Shown: piece by piece, positions 17,213-25,510 of the stretch | Position numbering within the stretch: the first letter of the stretch is position 1 | Layout: each line of letters begins with the position of its first letter | Assembly: GCF_937910895.1 (NCBI RefSeq) | Contig: NZ_CALEMI010000018.1 | Span: 1 to 63,139, forward strand | Length of the DNA stretch: 63,139 bases | Direction of reading: 5' to 3' | Source: an uncultured Dokdonia sp. | Lineage (GTDB): Bacteria > Bacteroidota > Bacteroidia > Flavobacteriales > Flavobacteriaceae | Notes under the pieces: model-generated | Database searches by the model: none | Seen by the model: the letters and a program-made list of their open reading frames with translations, nothing else | What the model was told of the DNA's origin: nothing | Position numbers and translations under genes: made by a program

Positions 17213-18191
17213 AAACCATCGGTTTTCTAATTAAATCAAATCGATACGTTTTTTCAGCTTGTTGTATCGTGCAATACGAACAATTGCTATCATATACAAA
17301 CCTATACTTTTGAGTAATATCAAACCCTAATGGAATCTCAGCAATTCCTTTACAGTCTGGAATACCTGCTTCTGTATATCTTGTAATAAGAACCTGATTT
17401 TTAGTTGTTTTTTCTAAATAAAACCAAGCACCACATCCTATCCCTGTTAATAATTGAGCTCCTTCTGGGAGTATGATATCATCTTTACCATCTTGGAGGT
17501 AGGTTTCTGGCACCTTCTTATCAAAATAATTGGTTAAATTTTCTCGTAAAGCGGTCGAATTATAATCATAAATAGCACCGTTATGTACTTGATATACTTT
17601 ATCAGAAGCACTTTTTTCTACGTTACCTACCGTACTTGGTGTGAATTTTTTATTATGTTTAAGCGCTTTGATAATGTGCCTTTCTTCTGTACAAGCAAGA
17701 ATCGTTTCTGTCACAAAACGCGCACAATTACTCCCCAGATTTCCAAAAGCTCTATAAGGAATACTCCCCTGCTCTTGCAATTTTTCTATATACTCGTATG
17801 CTTTTTCAAAATACACATGCTCATTTAAAGAAGCAACGAGTCTACCAGATCCATGTGTTTTTTCAGGATGTGCATTTAGCCAAAGTAAAAATTCATCTAG
17901 ATTTTCAAGGATATTATTTTTAATAATAGCTTTAAAAGGAATTTCTAATTCTGCATCTGTATTAGCCCCTCTCACTCTTCCAGAACCTTCAGGAGTTACA
18001 TAACGTCCAAAATCATAATAAAGAGCATTGCCTGTAGCATTCTCTATAAGTACAAGTGCGGCATGTCCCGCTTTAATATGAGTACGTGTCCCTAAACCTA
18101 CAAGAGGTAATATTTTACACATCAACTCATCAGACATTTTTACAAAAGTGTCTGGAAAAGCTAAAACAATTATTTTACCATTATATCTCAC
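17181..18191 (-). CDS. DUF6695 family protein
   Basis: 336 residues. It fits the DUF6695 family as I recall it: AGHAALVLI, YYDFGRYVTPEGSGRVRG and GSNCARFVTETIL, a papain/NlpC-like set with a His and a Cys that could be catalytic. No signal peptide. It overlaps the NRDE gene upstream by four bases (ATGA), suggesting they act together. Activity unknown. Confidence 0.6.
   Translation of the reverse strand: MRYNGKIIVLAFPDTFVKMSDELMCKILPLVGLGTRTHIKAGHAALVLIENATGNALYYDFGRYVTPEGSGRVRGANTDAELEIPFKAIIKNNILENLDEFLLWLNAHPEKTHGSGRLVASLNEHVYFEKAYEYIEKLQEQGSIPYRAFGNLGSNCARFVTETILACTEERHIIKALKHNKKFTPSTVGNVEKSASDKVYQVHNGAIYDYNSTALRENLTNYFDKKVPETYLQDGKDDIILPEGAQLLTGIGCGAWFYLEKTTKNQVLITRYTEAGIPDCKGIAEIPLGFDITQKYRFVYDSNCSYCTIQQAEKTYRFDLIRKPMVSNLAQREHLA
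17208..17231. terminator. Bidirectional hairpin at apaG/DUF6695 convergence
   Basis: ATTAGAAACC pairs with GGTTTTCTAAT with a one-base bulge and a 3-nt loop. It overlaps the 3' coding ends of both convergent genes. Confidence 0.5.
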
Positions 18192-18904
18192 ACTGTCACT
18201 GTATCAAATTCGGTACGATGTACCTCATCCTTTTGCAAATCGTAATAGGTCATCACACAGTCATCGGCTGTTTTTTCTACCTGAGTAATACTTACTGTTT
18301 TAAGAAGTCCACGATCCATACAAACATCTACATTTTTATCTCCTTCACCTGCAGTAGTATGAAAGCGGTATAAATCTTTTTCTTCAAACGCGTCTTTATT
18401 TAAAAAAGTGCCAAACCAATCTCGACGTTTTTGCTTCATAGTAGCATCATATAAGGTAGAAGACGACCATATTTTTGGAGTATCTGGTAAGACTGTAATA
18501 TGTGCTTTATATCCATCCCATACCAACTCTGTCGCTTTTAGTCCTGAACTCCAATCTATCGCTATAATCGTAAATGGTTCGATTCCATTATAATTAAAAG
18601 CATTAATTGCAGCACTTAAATCATCTGCTTTTAAAAGCTCTTTGACAACAACACCACGACTCATTTTATAATTTTCTACTCGAATGTGATTTTCAAAACC
18701 TCCATTAAGCAAACAGATCATACTGTTTTTTTCAGAAATTCCAATCCAAGACCCACCTGCAACCGCATCTTTTGGGAATAACATTTTAATCCCATCTACT
18801 GTATAAAAATCTGGCACTAACGTAGTACGACCAATGGCTTCATCACGATTGGAAGTAAGAATAAAATTAGAATTTCCTTTAGGAATATAGGTTACTGTAC
18901 ACAT
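18188..18904 (-). CDS. NRDE/TANGO2 family protein
   Basis: 238 residues from the Met preceding Cys (MCTVTYIP); the five codons upstream are dropped because the family exposes Cys2 after Met removal as a putative N-terminal nucleophile. The name-giving motif is TSNRDEA, followed by AGGSWIGI and LLNGG. TANGO2 homologues are implicated in heme and lipid handling; the substrate here is unknown. Coupled to DUF6695. Confidence 0.8.
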   Translation of the reverse strand: MCTVTYIPKGNSNFILTSNRDEAIGRTTLVPDFYTVDGIKMLFPKDAVAGGSWIGISEKNSMICLLNGGFENHIRVENYKMSRGVVVKELLKADDLSAAINAFNYNGIEPFTIIAIDWSSGLKATELVWDGYKAHITVLPDTPKIWSSSTLYDATMKQKRRDWFGTFLNKDAFEEKDLYRFHTTAGEGDKNVDVCMDRGLLKTVSITQVEKTADDCVMTYYDLQKDEVHRTEFDTVTV

Positions 18905-19025
18905 GGGCAAATAGTCCAAAAATTAAGTCGCAACTTACAAAAAATTCTACGAATAGTGAGAACAACAAATCACATAGATGGAAGATATGTACGCTTTCGC
19001 ACTTCAACGGGTTCTGTATAAACTT

Positions 19026-19041
19026 CGCTTTCGCGAAAGCG
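19026..19041. repeat. Dispersed palindrome in the pruA promoter region
   Basis: Perfect 16-bp copy that occupies the place where the -33 element of the pruA promoter should lie (its -7 element is at 19054). It is preceded 40 bp upstream by a half copy, ACGCTTTCGC. Confidence 0.85.
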
Positions 19042-19053
19042 TAAACAATTTCG

Positions 19054-19061
19054 TACCTTTG
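19054..19061 (+). promoter_or_regulatory. -7 promoter element of pruA (TACCTTTG)
   Basis: Perfect TAnnTTTG match 31 bp before the pruA start. The in-frame Met at 18978 lies upstream of this promoter and cannot be the start on this transcript. Confidence 0.6.
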
Positions 19062-19091
19062 CATCTCTTAAAATTTAAAAATAAAACACCT

Positions 19092-20720
19092 ATGGGAAAA
19101 GGATTTTTTCAAGTACCAATTGCTGTCAACGAACCTGTAAAAGGATATGCTCCTGGCTCTCCTGAAAGAGAAGACGTAGTCGCAGCGTATAAAACACTTT
19201 TTAATGCGCATACAGAAGTACCGATGTACATCAACGGAAAAGAAGTACGCACAGGAAATACAAGAACCATGTCTCCTCCTCACGATCACAAACACATTGT
19301 AGGAGAATATCACCTTGCCGAAAAGTCACACATAGAAGAAGCGATTGCTGGTGCTTTAGAAGCAAGAACAGCGTGGGCAGAGCTTCCTTGGGAGCAACGT
19401 GCAGGTATTTTCTTAAAAGCAGCTGAGCTTATTGCGGGGCCTTACCGTGCTCGCATTAATGCAGCAACGATGATTGCACAGTCTAAGACCGTACAACAAG
19501 CCGAGATAGATGCTGCTTGTGAACTTATAGATTTCTTGCGTTTTAATGTACAGTTTATGACTGACATTTATAACGAGCAACCAGAATCTACTTCAGATGC
19601 TTGGAACCGTTTAGAATATCGCCCATTAGAAGGATTTATCTACGCGATTACGCCTTTTAACTTTACAGCGATTGCGGCTAACTTGCCTGCAAGTTGTGCA
19701 ATGATGGGGAATGTCGTGGTATGGAAGCCATCGGATAGTCAAATGCTTTCTGCTAAAATTATCTTAGATATTTTCCGTGAAGCGGGTGTTCCTGATGGCG
19801 TGATCCAAGTTGTACACGGAGACCCTGTGATGATTACCGATACGGTACTCGCAAGTCCAGATTTTTCTGGATTACACTTTACAGGATCTACACACGTATT
19901 TAAAGACCTTTGGGCAAAAATAGGAAGCAATATTCACAACTATAAAACGTATCCTCGTATTGTTGGAGAAACAGGAGGAAAAGATTTTATCGTTGCACAT
20001 CCATCTGCAAAAGCAGATCAAGTGGCTACGGCTATTGTACGTGGTGCTTTTGAGTTTCAAGGACAAAAATGTAGTGCCGCAAGCCGTGCCTACATTCCAG
20101 CTAGTTTATGGCCAACGGTTAAAAAACAAGTAATAAAAGACGTCAAATCTTTTAAAATGGGATCGCCAGAGGATATGGGCAACTATATTACAGCGGTCAT
20201 TCACGAAGGTTCTTTTGATAAACTTGCCTCTTTTATCGATCAAGCAAAAGAAGATGCGGATGCAGAAATTATCGTAGGAGGTGGTCATGATAAATCAAAA
20301 GGATATTTTATAGAACCTACGGTTATTGTAGCAAAAGACCCAAAATATTCAACGATGTGTACAGAGCTTTTTGGCCCTGTGATGACCATATACGTATATG
20401 AAGATGCAGATTGGAGCGCTACCCTAAAGCTCGTAGATGAAACCAGTGAGTACGCCTTAACAGGTGCTATCCTTTCTACGGATCGCTATGCGATTCAAGA
20501 AGCGACTAAAGCACTTCAAAATGCTGCGGGTAACTTCTACATCAATGACAAACCAACAGGTGCTGTTGTAGGACAACAACCTTTTGGAGGCGCAAGAGCT
20601 TCTGGAACCAATGACAAAGCAGGTTCTGTTTTAAACTTATTACGTTGGGTAAGTCCGCGTATGATTAAAGAAACATTTGTAACGCCTGTAGATTATAGAT
20701 ATCCGTATTTAGGAGAATAG
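19092..20720 (+). CDS. pruA: L-glutamate gamma-semialdehyde (P5C) dehydrogenase
   Basis: 542 residues from the Met beginning MGKGFFQVP. Oxidises pyrroline-5-carboxylate/glutamate semialdehyde to glutamate with NAD, the second step of proline catabolism. Visible are the Rossmann FTGSTHVFKD, the general-base Glu in VGETGGKDF, the nucleophile Cys in GQKCSAASRAY, and QQPFGGARASGTNDK near the end. Length fits the stand-alone single-domain group. No proline dehydrogenase gene is adjacent. Palindromes and a terminator flank it. Confidence 0.93.
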   Translation: MGKGFFQVPIAVNEPVKGYAPGSPEREDVVAAYKTLFNAHTEVPMYINGKEVRTGNTRTMSPPHDHKHIVGEYHLAEKSHIEEAIAGALEARTAWAELPWEQRAGIFLKAAELIAGPYRARINAATMIAQSKTVQQAEIDAACELIDFLRFNVQFMTDIYNEQPESTSDAWNRLEYRPLEGFIYAITPFNFTAIAANLPASCAMMGNVVVWKPSDSQMLSAKIILDIFREAGVPDGVIQVVHGDPVMITDTVLASPDFSGLHFTGSTHVFKDLWAKIGSNIHNYKTYPRIVGETGGKDFIVAHPSAKADQVATAIVRGAFEFQGQKCSAASRAYIPASLWPTVKKQVIKDVKSFKMGSPEDMGNYITAVIHEGSFDKLASFIDQAKEDADAEIIVGGGHDKSKGYFIEPTVIVAKDPKYSTMCTELFGPVMTIYVYEDADWSATLKLVDETSEYALTGAILSTDRYAIQEATKALQNAAGNFYINDKPTGAVVGQQPFGGARASGTNDKAGSVLNLLRWVSPRMIKETFVTPVDYRYPYLGE

Positions 20721-20726
20721 TTTTTA

Positions 20727-20742
20727 TGCTTTCGCGAAAGCG
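20727..20742. repeat. Dispersed palindrome downstream of pruA
   Basis: GCTTTCGCGAAAGC core, between the pruA stop and its terminator. Confidence 0.9.
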
Positions 20743-20756
20743 TATACTAGAATATT

Positions 20757-20784
20757 AAAGGCTGCCGAGAGGTGGCCTTTTTTT
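20757..20784 (+). terminator. Terminator of pruA
   Basis: A 10-bp stem (AAAGGCTGCC with GGTGGCCTTT, two G-T pairs), GAGA loop, then a T tract. Confidence 0.75.
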
Positions 20785-20852
20785 ATTCTATATCCAATGA
20801 ATTAAAAATCGTAGGAAACTAGATTATTATATAATACTAACTATAATTATTT

Positions 20853-21521
20853 TCAAATAATCACCAACTCTTGCTTAAGCGCATAAACCACAAGTCCTGC
20901 TACATTACGCACTCCTAGCTTGATAACTAAATTTTTGCGATGTCCCTCTATGGTTCTAGCGCTAAGACAGAGAATGTCTGCGATCTCACTTGTTGTATGC
21001 TCTTTACAAATAAGTTCTAGTACTTCTTGCTCTCGAGAAGTGATAGAAACAGGGATGTCTTTATCTTCAGAATTATTCCCTTTATAGCGGATCACTTTCT
21101 GCAATAATGTATTTATTTTATCATTAAAATAATAGTCTTGCTGCATGACCATTTTGATGCTTTCTACGACTTCTTTTGGTCGTGTATTTTTTAGTAAATA
21201 TCCATTAGCACCAAGTTCTATCATTTTAATAATATGCCGGGCTTTATCGTGAACACTCAATATAATTATTTTAATGGATGAGAAATTTTTTGTAAGCATC
21301 TTAATGGTCTCAAATCCGTCCATCACAGGCATTCTAATATCTAGTAAAATCACATCTGGAAGTTGTCGATATTTTTCTATTTCTTGTAGCAATGCTTCTC
21401 CATGGGGAGCTTCAATAATAACATCAAAATCTTTGTATTCTTGTAAAATTTTCACAATCCCAATACGGAATAATTCATGATCATCTGCAATGGCTATTTT
21501 TATGGTTGTGTCCAAATTCAT
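20853..21521 (-). CDS. NarL/FixJ-type response regulator
   Basis: 222 residues. Receiver domain (residues 1-125) with the DD pair in IADDHEL and the phospho-acceptor Asp in VILLDIRMP, then a LuxR-type HTH (about 150-215) with TSREQEVLELICKEHTTSEIADILCLS. It starts one base after the kinase stop. With the kinase and the membrane protein upstream it forms a three-gene signalling operon. Targets are not evident from context. Confidence 0.9.
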   Translation of the reverse strand: MNLDTTIKIAIADDHELFRIGIVKILQEYKDFDVIIEAPHGEALLQEIEKYRQLPDVILLDIRMPVMDGFETIKMLTKNFSSIKIIILSVHDKARHIIKMIELGANGYLLKNTRPKEVVESIKMVMQQDYYFNDKINTLLQKVIRYKGNNSEDKDIPVSITSREQEVLELICKEHTTSEIADILCLSARTIEGHRKNLVIKLGVRNVAGLVVYALKQELVII

Positions 21522-21522
21522 G

Positions 21523-22287
21523 TTATCTCTTTAAAATTAAAGTAGCTTTTGTTCCTTTTTCTATCTCACCTCTAATATCGAGACTGGCTCCTACTATCTT
21601 TGCTCTATTGATCATATTTTTAATGCCGCTGCCTCTTGCTATCGTATCTTCACTATATCCTTTTCCATCATCCGTATAATCTACGTTAAGAGAATATTGT
21701 TTATAGCTGACTGACAATGTAATAAGATTTGCTTCGGCATGTTTAATAGTATTCGTAATAAGTTCTTTTACAATCCTATAGATAGCTAATTCTGTTGAAA
21801 ATGGAAGCCGATCTTCGTTTCCATTACAAACAAAATCTATTTGTAATTGTCCGCTTTCTTGAACTTGATAGCATATATCACTCAAAGTAGCAACGAGTCC
21901 GTAGGTTTCTAGGGTGTAGGGTGTGATATTATAGGAAATTTCGCGTACACTATTTAATAAGTTATCTAATTGTTTTTGAATATTCTTAATTTTTATAGAC
22001 TCTGTTTGGTTGTTTTCATACTCTTGTTCTAGGCTAGACATTGATAATAATATGGTAGAGATACCTCCTCCGATTTCATCGTGTAAATCTGCTGCAAAAC
22101 GTTTACGCTCTTCTTCTTGAATAGCTACACCGGTTTCTACCAATCGCTGTTGATGAATTAATTGTGCTTCTATAATTTTTCTTTTATAAACAAGCACAAA
22201 TACGATAATGGAGAGGGCAAGAATAAACATACCTATCATGCCAATACCAAGTACTAATGAGAGATTATCTGTTCCGGTTTGATCCAT
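21523..22287 (-). CDS. Sensor histidine kinase (HisKA_3 type)
   Basis: 254 residues from the internal Met (MDQTGTDNLS), preferred because the longer frame would overlap the upstream gene by 91 bp and add a non-hydrophobic leader; this start leaves a 34-bp overlap. One membrane helix (residues 8-32), a phospho-acceptor in FAADLHDEIGGG, then an ATPase domain with ELITNTIKHAEA, DDGKGYS and GSGIKNM. No sensor domain of its own, so sensing may depend on the neighbouring membrane protein. Confidence 0.85.
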   Translation of the reverse strand: MDQTGTDNLSLVLGIGMIGMFILALSIIVFVLVYKRKIIEAQLIHQQRLVETGVAIQEEERKRFAADLHDEIGGGISTILLSMSSLEQEYENNQTESIKIKNIQKQLDNLLNSVREISYNITPYTLETYGLVATLSDICYQVQESGQLQIDFVCNGNEDRLPFSTELAIYRIVKELITNTIKHAEANLITLSVSYKQYSLNVDYTDDGKGYSEDTIARGSGIKNMINRAKIVGASLDIRGEIEKGTKATLILKR

Positions 22288-22916
22288 AAACCAATAGTTA
22301 TTAATAGGTAATGCATACAGAGAAAAAGTGCGTGAATAACCCAAACTTCTTTAATCTCATAACTATTAGACTGTAACAAAAGATTGCTAAATCCAAATAA
22401 TAAAAAAGAACCTGAAAAATAAATAAGGGCTGCTGAGTTTAACCAAAAAAGATCATTCCTTTCTAAGTAAACAACTTTTTTTTCTTTAAAAATTTTAAAA
22501 AAATAAGTGATTGAAAGTCCTACAAGGATAATGCTCTCTAATGAACGACTATTAGAATTAAAAGTGGATAAGGGTTGTAAAAAAACACTATTAACTACTG
22601 AAAAAACAATAAAACTTATTCCTAAAACAAATAGTATTTTTTTCATAATCACACTTTCAAAAAGCAGATAATATATTACAATCCATCCACAAAATTCAAG
22701 CACTGTATAAAAATGTAAAAGATATAAGTTATTTTCTTTCAAACCCCATAAATACCTAGAAAACAATGCTACGATTACAGAAATAGTTAAGAGAATAAAA
22801 AGGATATATTTTATAGTATTAAAAGACTTAAAACGAAAAAAAATACCGACTAGCAAAGGCACCAAAATAGACATTTGAGCTGTTTTGAAAATAATATCGA
22901 AATAATCTTTTAACAT
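22254..22916 (-). CDS. Polytopic membrane protein, putative sensor partner
   Basis: 220 residues with about seven predicted membrane helices and short loops, and no catalytic motif. It overlaps the kinase start, so translation is probably coupled. The arrangement (7TM-like protein, short kinase, NarL regulator) suggests that it supplies the signal-input function; this is inference from context only. Confidence 0.7.
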   Translation of the reverse strand: MLKDYFDIIFKTAQMSILVPLLVGIFFRFKSFNTIKYILFILLTISVIVALFSRYLWGLKENNLYLLHFYTVLEFCGWIVIYYLLFESVIMKKILFVLGISFIVFSVVNSVFLQPLSTFNSNSRSLESIILVGLSITYFFKIFKEKKVVYLERNDLFWLNSAALIYFSGSFLLFGFSNLLLQSNSYEIKEVWVIHALFLCMHYLLITIGLWIKPEQIISH

Positions 22917-22946
22917 TGTCTATAGGTTCAAGATACTAGTTTACAA

Positions 22947-23639
22947 CTAAACACCGTGGTATAAAGGGCTTTTTTCATTACAACTAGAAGAGAATTCATT
23001 CTCTTTACTACAAAGTGTTGTTTTATTTATTTGAAGAATCTTAGTAACATCATCTTCCCCTTTACTATTTACACCCACCATAATCGAAAAAGGAAGTTTG
23101 TTATTTGATTCGTCCAAACCAAAATAAACTCTAATACTAGCAGATTCTGTACGATCCATTGCTATTGCTAATTGATTCAAATCATATAAAAATGATTTTA
23201 GTGGATGTTGTTTTTGCCAAGCAAGCGTCCAAGTAATTGCTGTGTTCAAGGAAATTTCTTGTAGTCTTTCAATACAACTTAAATTTTCAGGAGGCACTCT
23301 AAATGTTACTGGATTATTTTCTATGACTGCACCATGATATAACGGACTACGCATATCACAAGTAGATGGGCACGGCATTGCAAAATTATATATTTTACTA
23401 TTGGTATCATTCCCAATAATATCTTCACCATCACCTGCTACACCGACAGCAATCATCTCAACAACACCTTTATTCAAACCAAAATAAAAATGTATTTTTT
23501 CTGCATCCTTTTCTGCACGAATGCAGGCTATCTCATTGCGGTGAAACAAAAAAGCCTTTAAGGTATTTTGCTCTTGCCACTTTGCTGTTAATAAAGTTGC
23601 TTTTTCCGAAGTGATTATATTCCATTGATTCATATTCAT
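22947..23639 (-). CDS. Unrecognised protein made of two tandem repeats
   Basis: 230 residues from the Met at MNMNQW; the upstream 15 codons add nothing conserved. Two copies of a module of about 110 residues are visible. Each has a W-Q helix (LTAKWQEQ / TLAWQKQH), then LKAFLF or LKSFLY, then HFYFGL or RVYFGL, then VGVAGDGEDI or VGVNSKGEDD, and ends with CDMRSPLYHG or CNEKSPLYHG. No signal peptide. I do not recognise the family. It is divergent from the 23837 gene. Confidence 0.65.
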   Translation of the reverse strand: MNMNQWNIITSEKATLLTAKWQEQNTLKAFLFHRNEIACIRAEKDAEKIHFYFGLNKGVVEMIAVGVAGDGEDIIGNDTNSKIYNFAMPCPSTCDMRSPLYHGAVIENNPVTFRVPPENLSCIERLQEISLNTAITWTLAWQKQHPLKSFLYDLNQLAIAMDRTESASIRVYFGLDESNNKLPFSIMVGVNSKGEDDVTKILQINKTTLCSKENEFSSSCNEKSPLYHGV

Positions 23640-23836
23640 AGTGCACGTATTATATGTAATTATATATTCATTTAAAACATACAATATTAGATAATTATTT
23701 CATTGATAACAATAAGGTAATTCCCTTGAATTTACCCCCGTATTTTCCCGTACGAAAATTCAGCAACTTTTACTCTTTTCAAAAGCTTAAGGTTTTATAA
23801 AATTTGTAATGGAGTTATTGATGTACTTGCTAGTGT

Positions 23837-24253
23837 ATGGATCCTAAGTACATAAACAACTCAGAAAAAATAAGTACTAATATAAAATCACTACTAATGA
23901 GTAAGCATTCTATTCAAATCAATTCAATTTATTGTGGCGGCACCTCAGAGACTGGACATGACGAAGTATATCTCGTGTGTCAAGCAGATGCAGGACTTCC
24001 TATCCATATTCCATCAGGTATAAACACTGCAAACAGTATGGCAAAAGGAGATACGTGGACCTTCGATAAAATTATACTCAACTTTGAGTATGAGGTACTA
24101 GTTACCTTGTGGGATCGTGATGTAAGCTACGACCCCAACCTAGCCACCTACCTACAGAGCAATGATTTTCAGCCTGGAAGCGGTACAGGTTCGATACAAT
24201 TAACTAATCGCAATGGAGCAAATTATACTATCTATTATACATATATAGACTAA
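23837..24253 (+). CDS. Small beta-rich protein, paralogue of the 24297 C-terminus
   Basis: 138 residues, no signal peptide. After about 25 polar residues it has INSIYCGGTSETGHDEVYLVCQAD, GDTWTF, a hydrophobic strand LVTLWDRDVSYDP and a terminal IYYTYID. The order of these motifs matches the last 120 residues of the next gene. The acidic WDRD...DP loop recalls C2-like calcium-binding sandwiches, but the fold assignment is inference. Confidence 0.6.
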   Translation: MDPKYINNSEKISTNIKSLLMSKHSIQINSIYCGGTSETGHDEVYLVCQADAGLPIHIPSGINTANSMAKGDTWTFDKIILNFEYEVLVTLWDRDVSYDPNLATYLQSNDFQPGSGTGSIQLTNRNGANYTIYYTYID

Positions 24254-24296
24254 TTGCAACTAATTTATTTTAACTAGTAATAAATAATTAAACATC

Positions 24297-25391
24297 ATGA
24301 ATACTACAATAAATACACAAATTGCAAATTATGCTGGAATATATCAATCCATGTCTTCGCCAGCTGTTGCAAAATCAAAACAACCCTATACACCAACTGA
24401 CGCTGAAAAAAAAGTTTTTACAGAAGCGAAATATGCTTGGGAAACGTATAGCAAATCTGCTGCTGGAAAAGCAGAACTAAAAACAATTGCCGCTATGGAT
24501 GTTCCTGCGGCTAGATCTTCTGTAGGAGACATCTTAGACAATCCAGCATTTGCAAAACTTTTACAAATGTTAAATACATTAGACCTTCCTGCAAGTAGTT
24601 TCTCTTTTGGCGTTACTATGGAGTTAGAACTTATTTTAGGATTTGAAGCTGTTCTTGGAGTAGCAATCGGCATAGGAGATTCCAAAAATCTAGCATCATC
24701 AGAGTTCTTGACATTAGGATTAACAGAAGGTATAGATGAAGGCGGATTAGTTGGTGTTCAATTTGGACTTTGGAAAAACGCTCCAGCTGATATTGGAGGT
24801 TACTCTTGGAGTACCGAAATAGATTTAGGGTTAGGCGCTGAAGTAGAAGTGGCTGGTTCTTATACTGCGTCAGGAGGAATACTAGGAGCTACACTTACCA
24901 TAGGTGGCGGAGAAGAAGATGGTGCAGATGAAGAAGAAAGCTACACATTTATTTTAGGTAATCAAGAAGGAGATGGATATTTAAAACCCGTTTATCAACC
25001 TCGAAAAAATAATTTCCTTATTATCACAAGTATGAAATGTGACAGTACGCAAAGTGATGGTGCTGGAAGTGCTAATGAAGTGTATTTTACATTTCAAGCA
25101 GATGGAGACACACTATATCATTACCCTACTTACGATTATTTATCTATGGAAAGTGGTGATACTTGGAATTGTGGTCGCTCTGTATGGTTTAATGAGACTG
25201 TCCAGGTTAATGCGTATGATGAAGATGATACTAGTGGTGATGATCCTATTGGAAATTTCACAATAAATATTTCTGATTTAACTCTAGGAGGAACTAAAAC
25301 GTTTAATAGTACTAAAGACTATTCTACAACTTTTGACACTGTGAAGTATACTATTAATGTGAAATTAGTAGCTCAAAATGTGCAAAACTAA
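24297..25391 (+). CDS. Two-domain protein: glycine-rich beta domain plus C2-like domain
   Basis: 364 residues, no signal peptide. Residues 1-95 are helical. Residues 98-220 alternate hydrophobic and small residues (FGVTMELELILGFEAVLGVA, VGVQFGLW, LGLGAEVEVAGSY), as in beta-meander proteins. An acidic linker (EEDGADEEES) follows. The C-terminal 120 residues match the 23837 protein: ITSMKCDST, NEVYFTFQADGD, SMESGDTW, FNETVQVNAYDEDDTSGDDP. No function recognised. The gene is followed by a strong terminator. Confidence 0.6.
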   Translation: MNTTINTQIANYAGIYQSMSSPAVAKSKQPYTPTDAEKKVFTEAKYAWETYSKSAAGKAELKTIAAMDVPAARSSVGDILDNPAFAKLLQMLNTLDLPASSFSFGVTMELELILGFEAVLGVAIGIGDSKNLASSEFLTLGLTEGIDEGGLVGVQFGLWKNAPADIGGYSWSTEIDLGLGAEVEVAGSYTASGGILGATLTIGGGEEDGADEEESYTFILGNQEGDGYLKPVYQPRKNNFLIITSMKCDSTQSDGAGSANEVYFTFQADGDTLYHYPTYDYLSMESGDTWNCGRSVWFNETVQVNAYDEDDTSGDDPIGNFTINISDLTLGGTKTFNSTKDYSTTFDTVKYTINVKLVAQNVQN

Positions 25392-25420
25392 TTTTTCAAA
25401 TAGTATATAATAAATTGTTT

Positions 25421-25468
25421 AAGTGGCAATCAGATGAATTTTTAAATTCATCTGATTGCCACTTATTT
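25421..25468. terminator. Very long perfect hairpin terminator
   Basis: A perfect 20-bp stem (AAGTGGCAATCAGATG and beyond) with a loop of 2-4 nt, between the convergent genes at 24297 and 25511. It has T- and A-rich flanks on both sides. Confidence 0.85.
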
Positions 25469-25510
25469 TAAAATAATATATCTATTTTTTGATGATCCGT
25501 ACATCATAAA

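Noticed and set aside
23740-23780. CCCGTACG-type palindrome upstream of the 23837 gene as another att site
   Set aside because: The arms do not match ATTACGG/CCGTAAT and no recombinase sequence is nearby.
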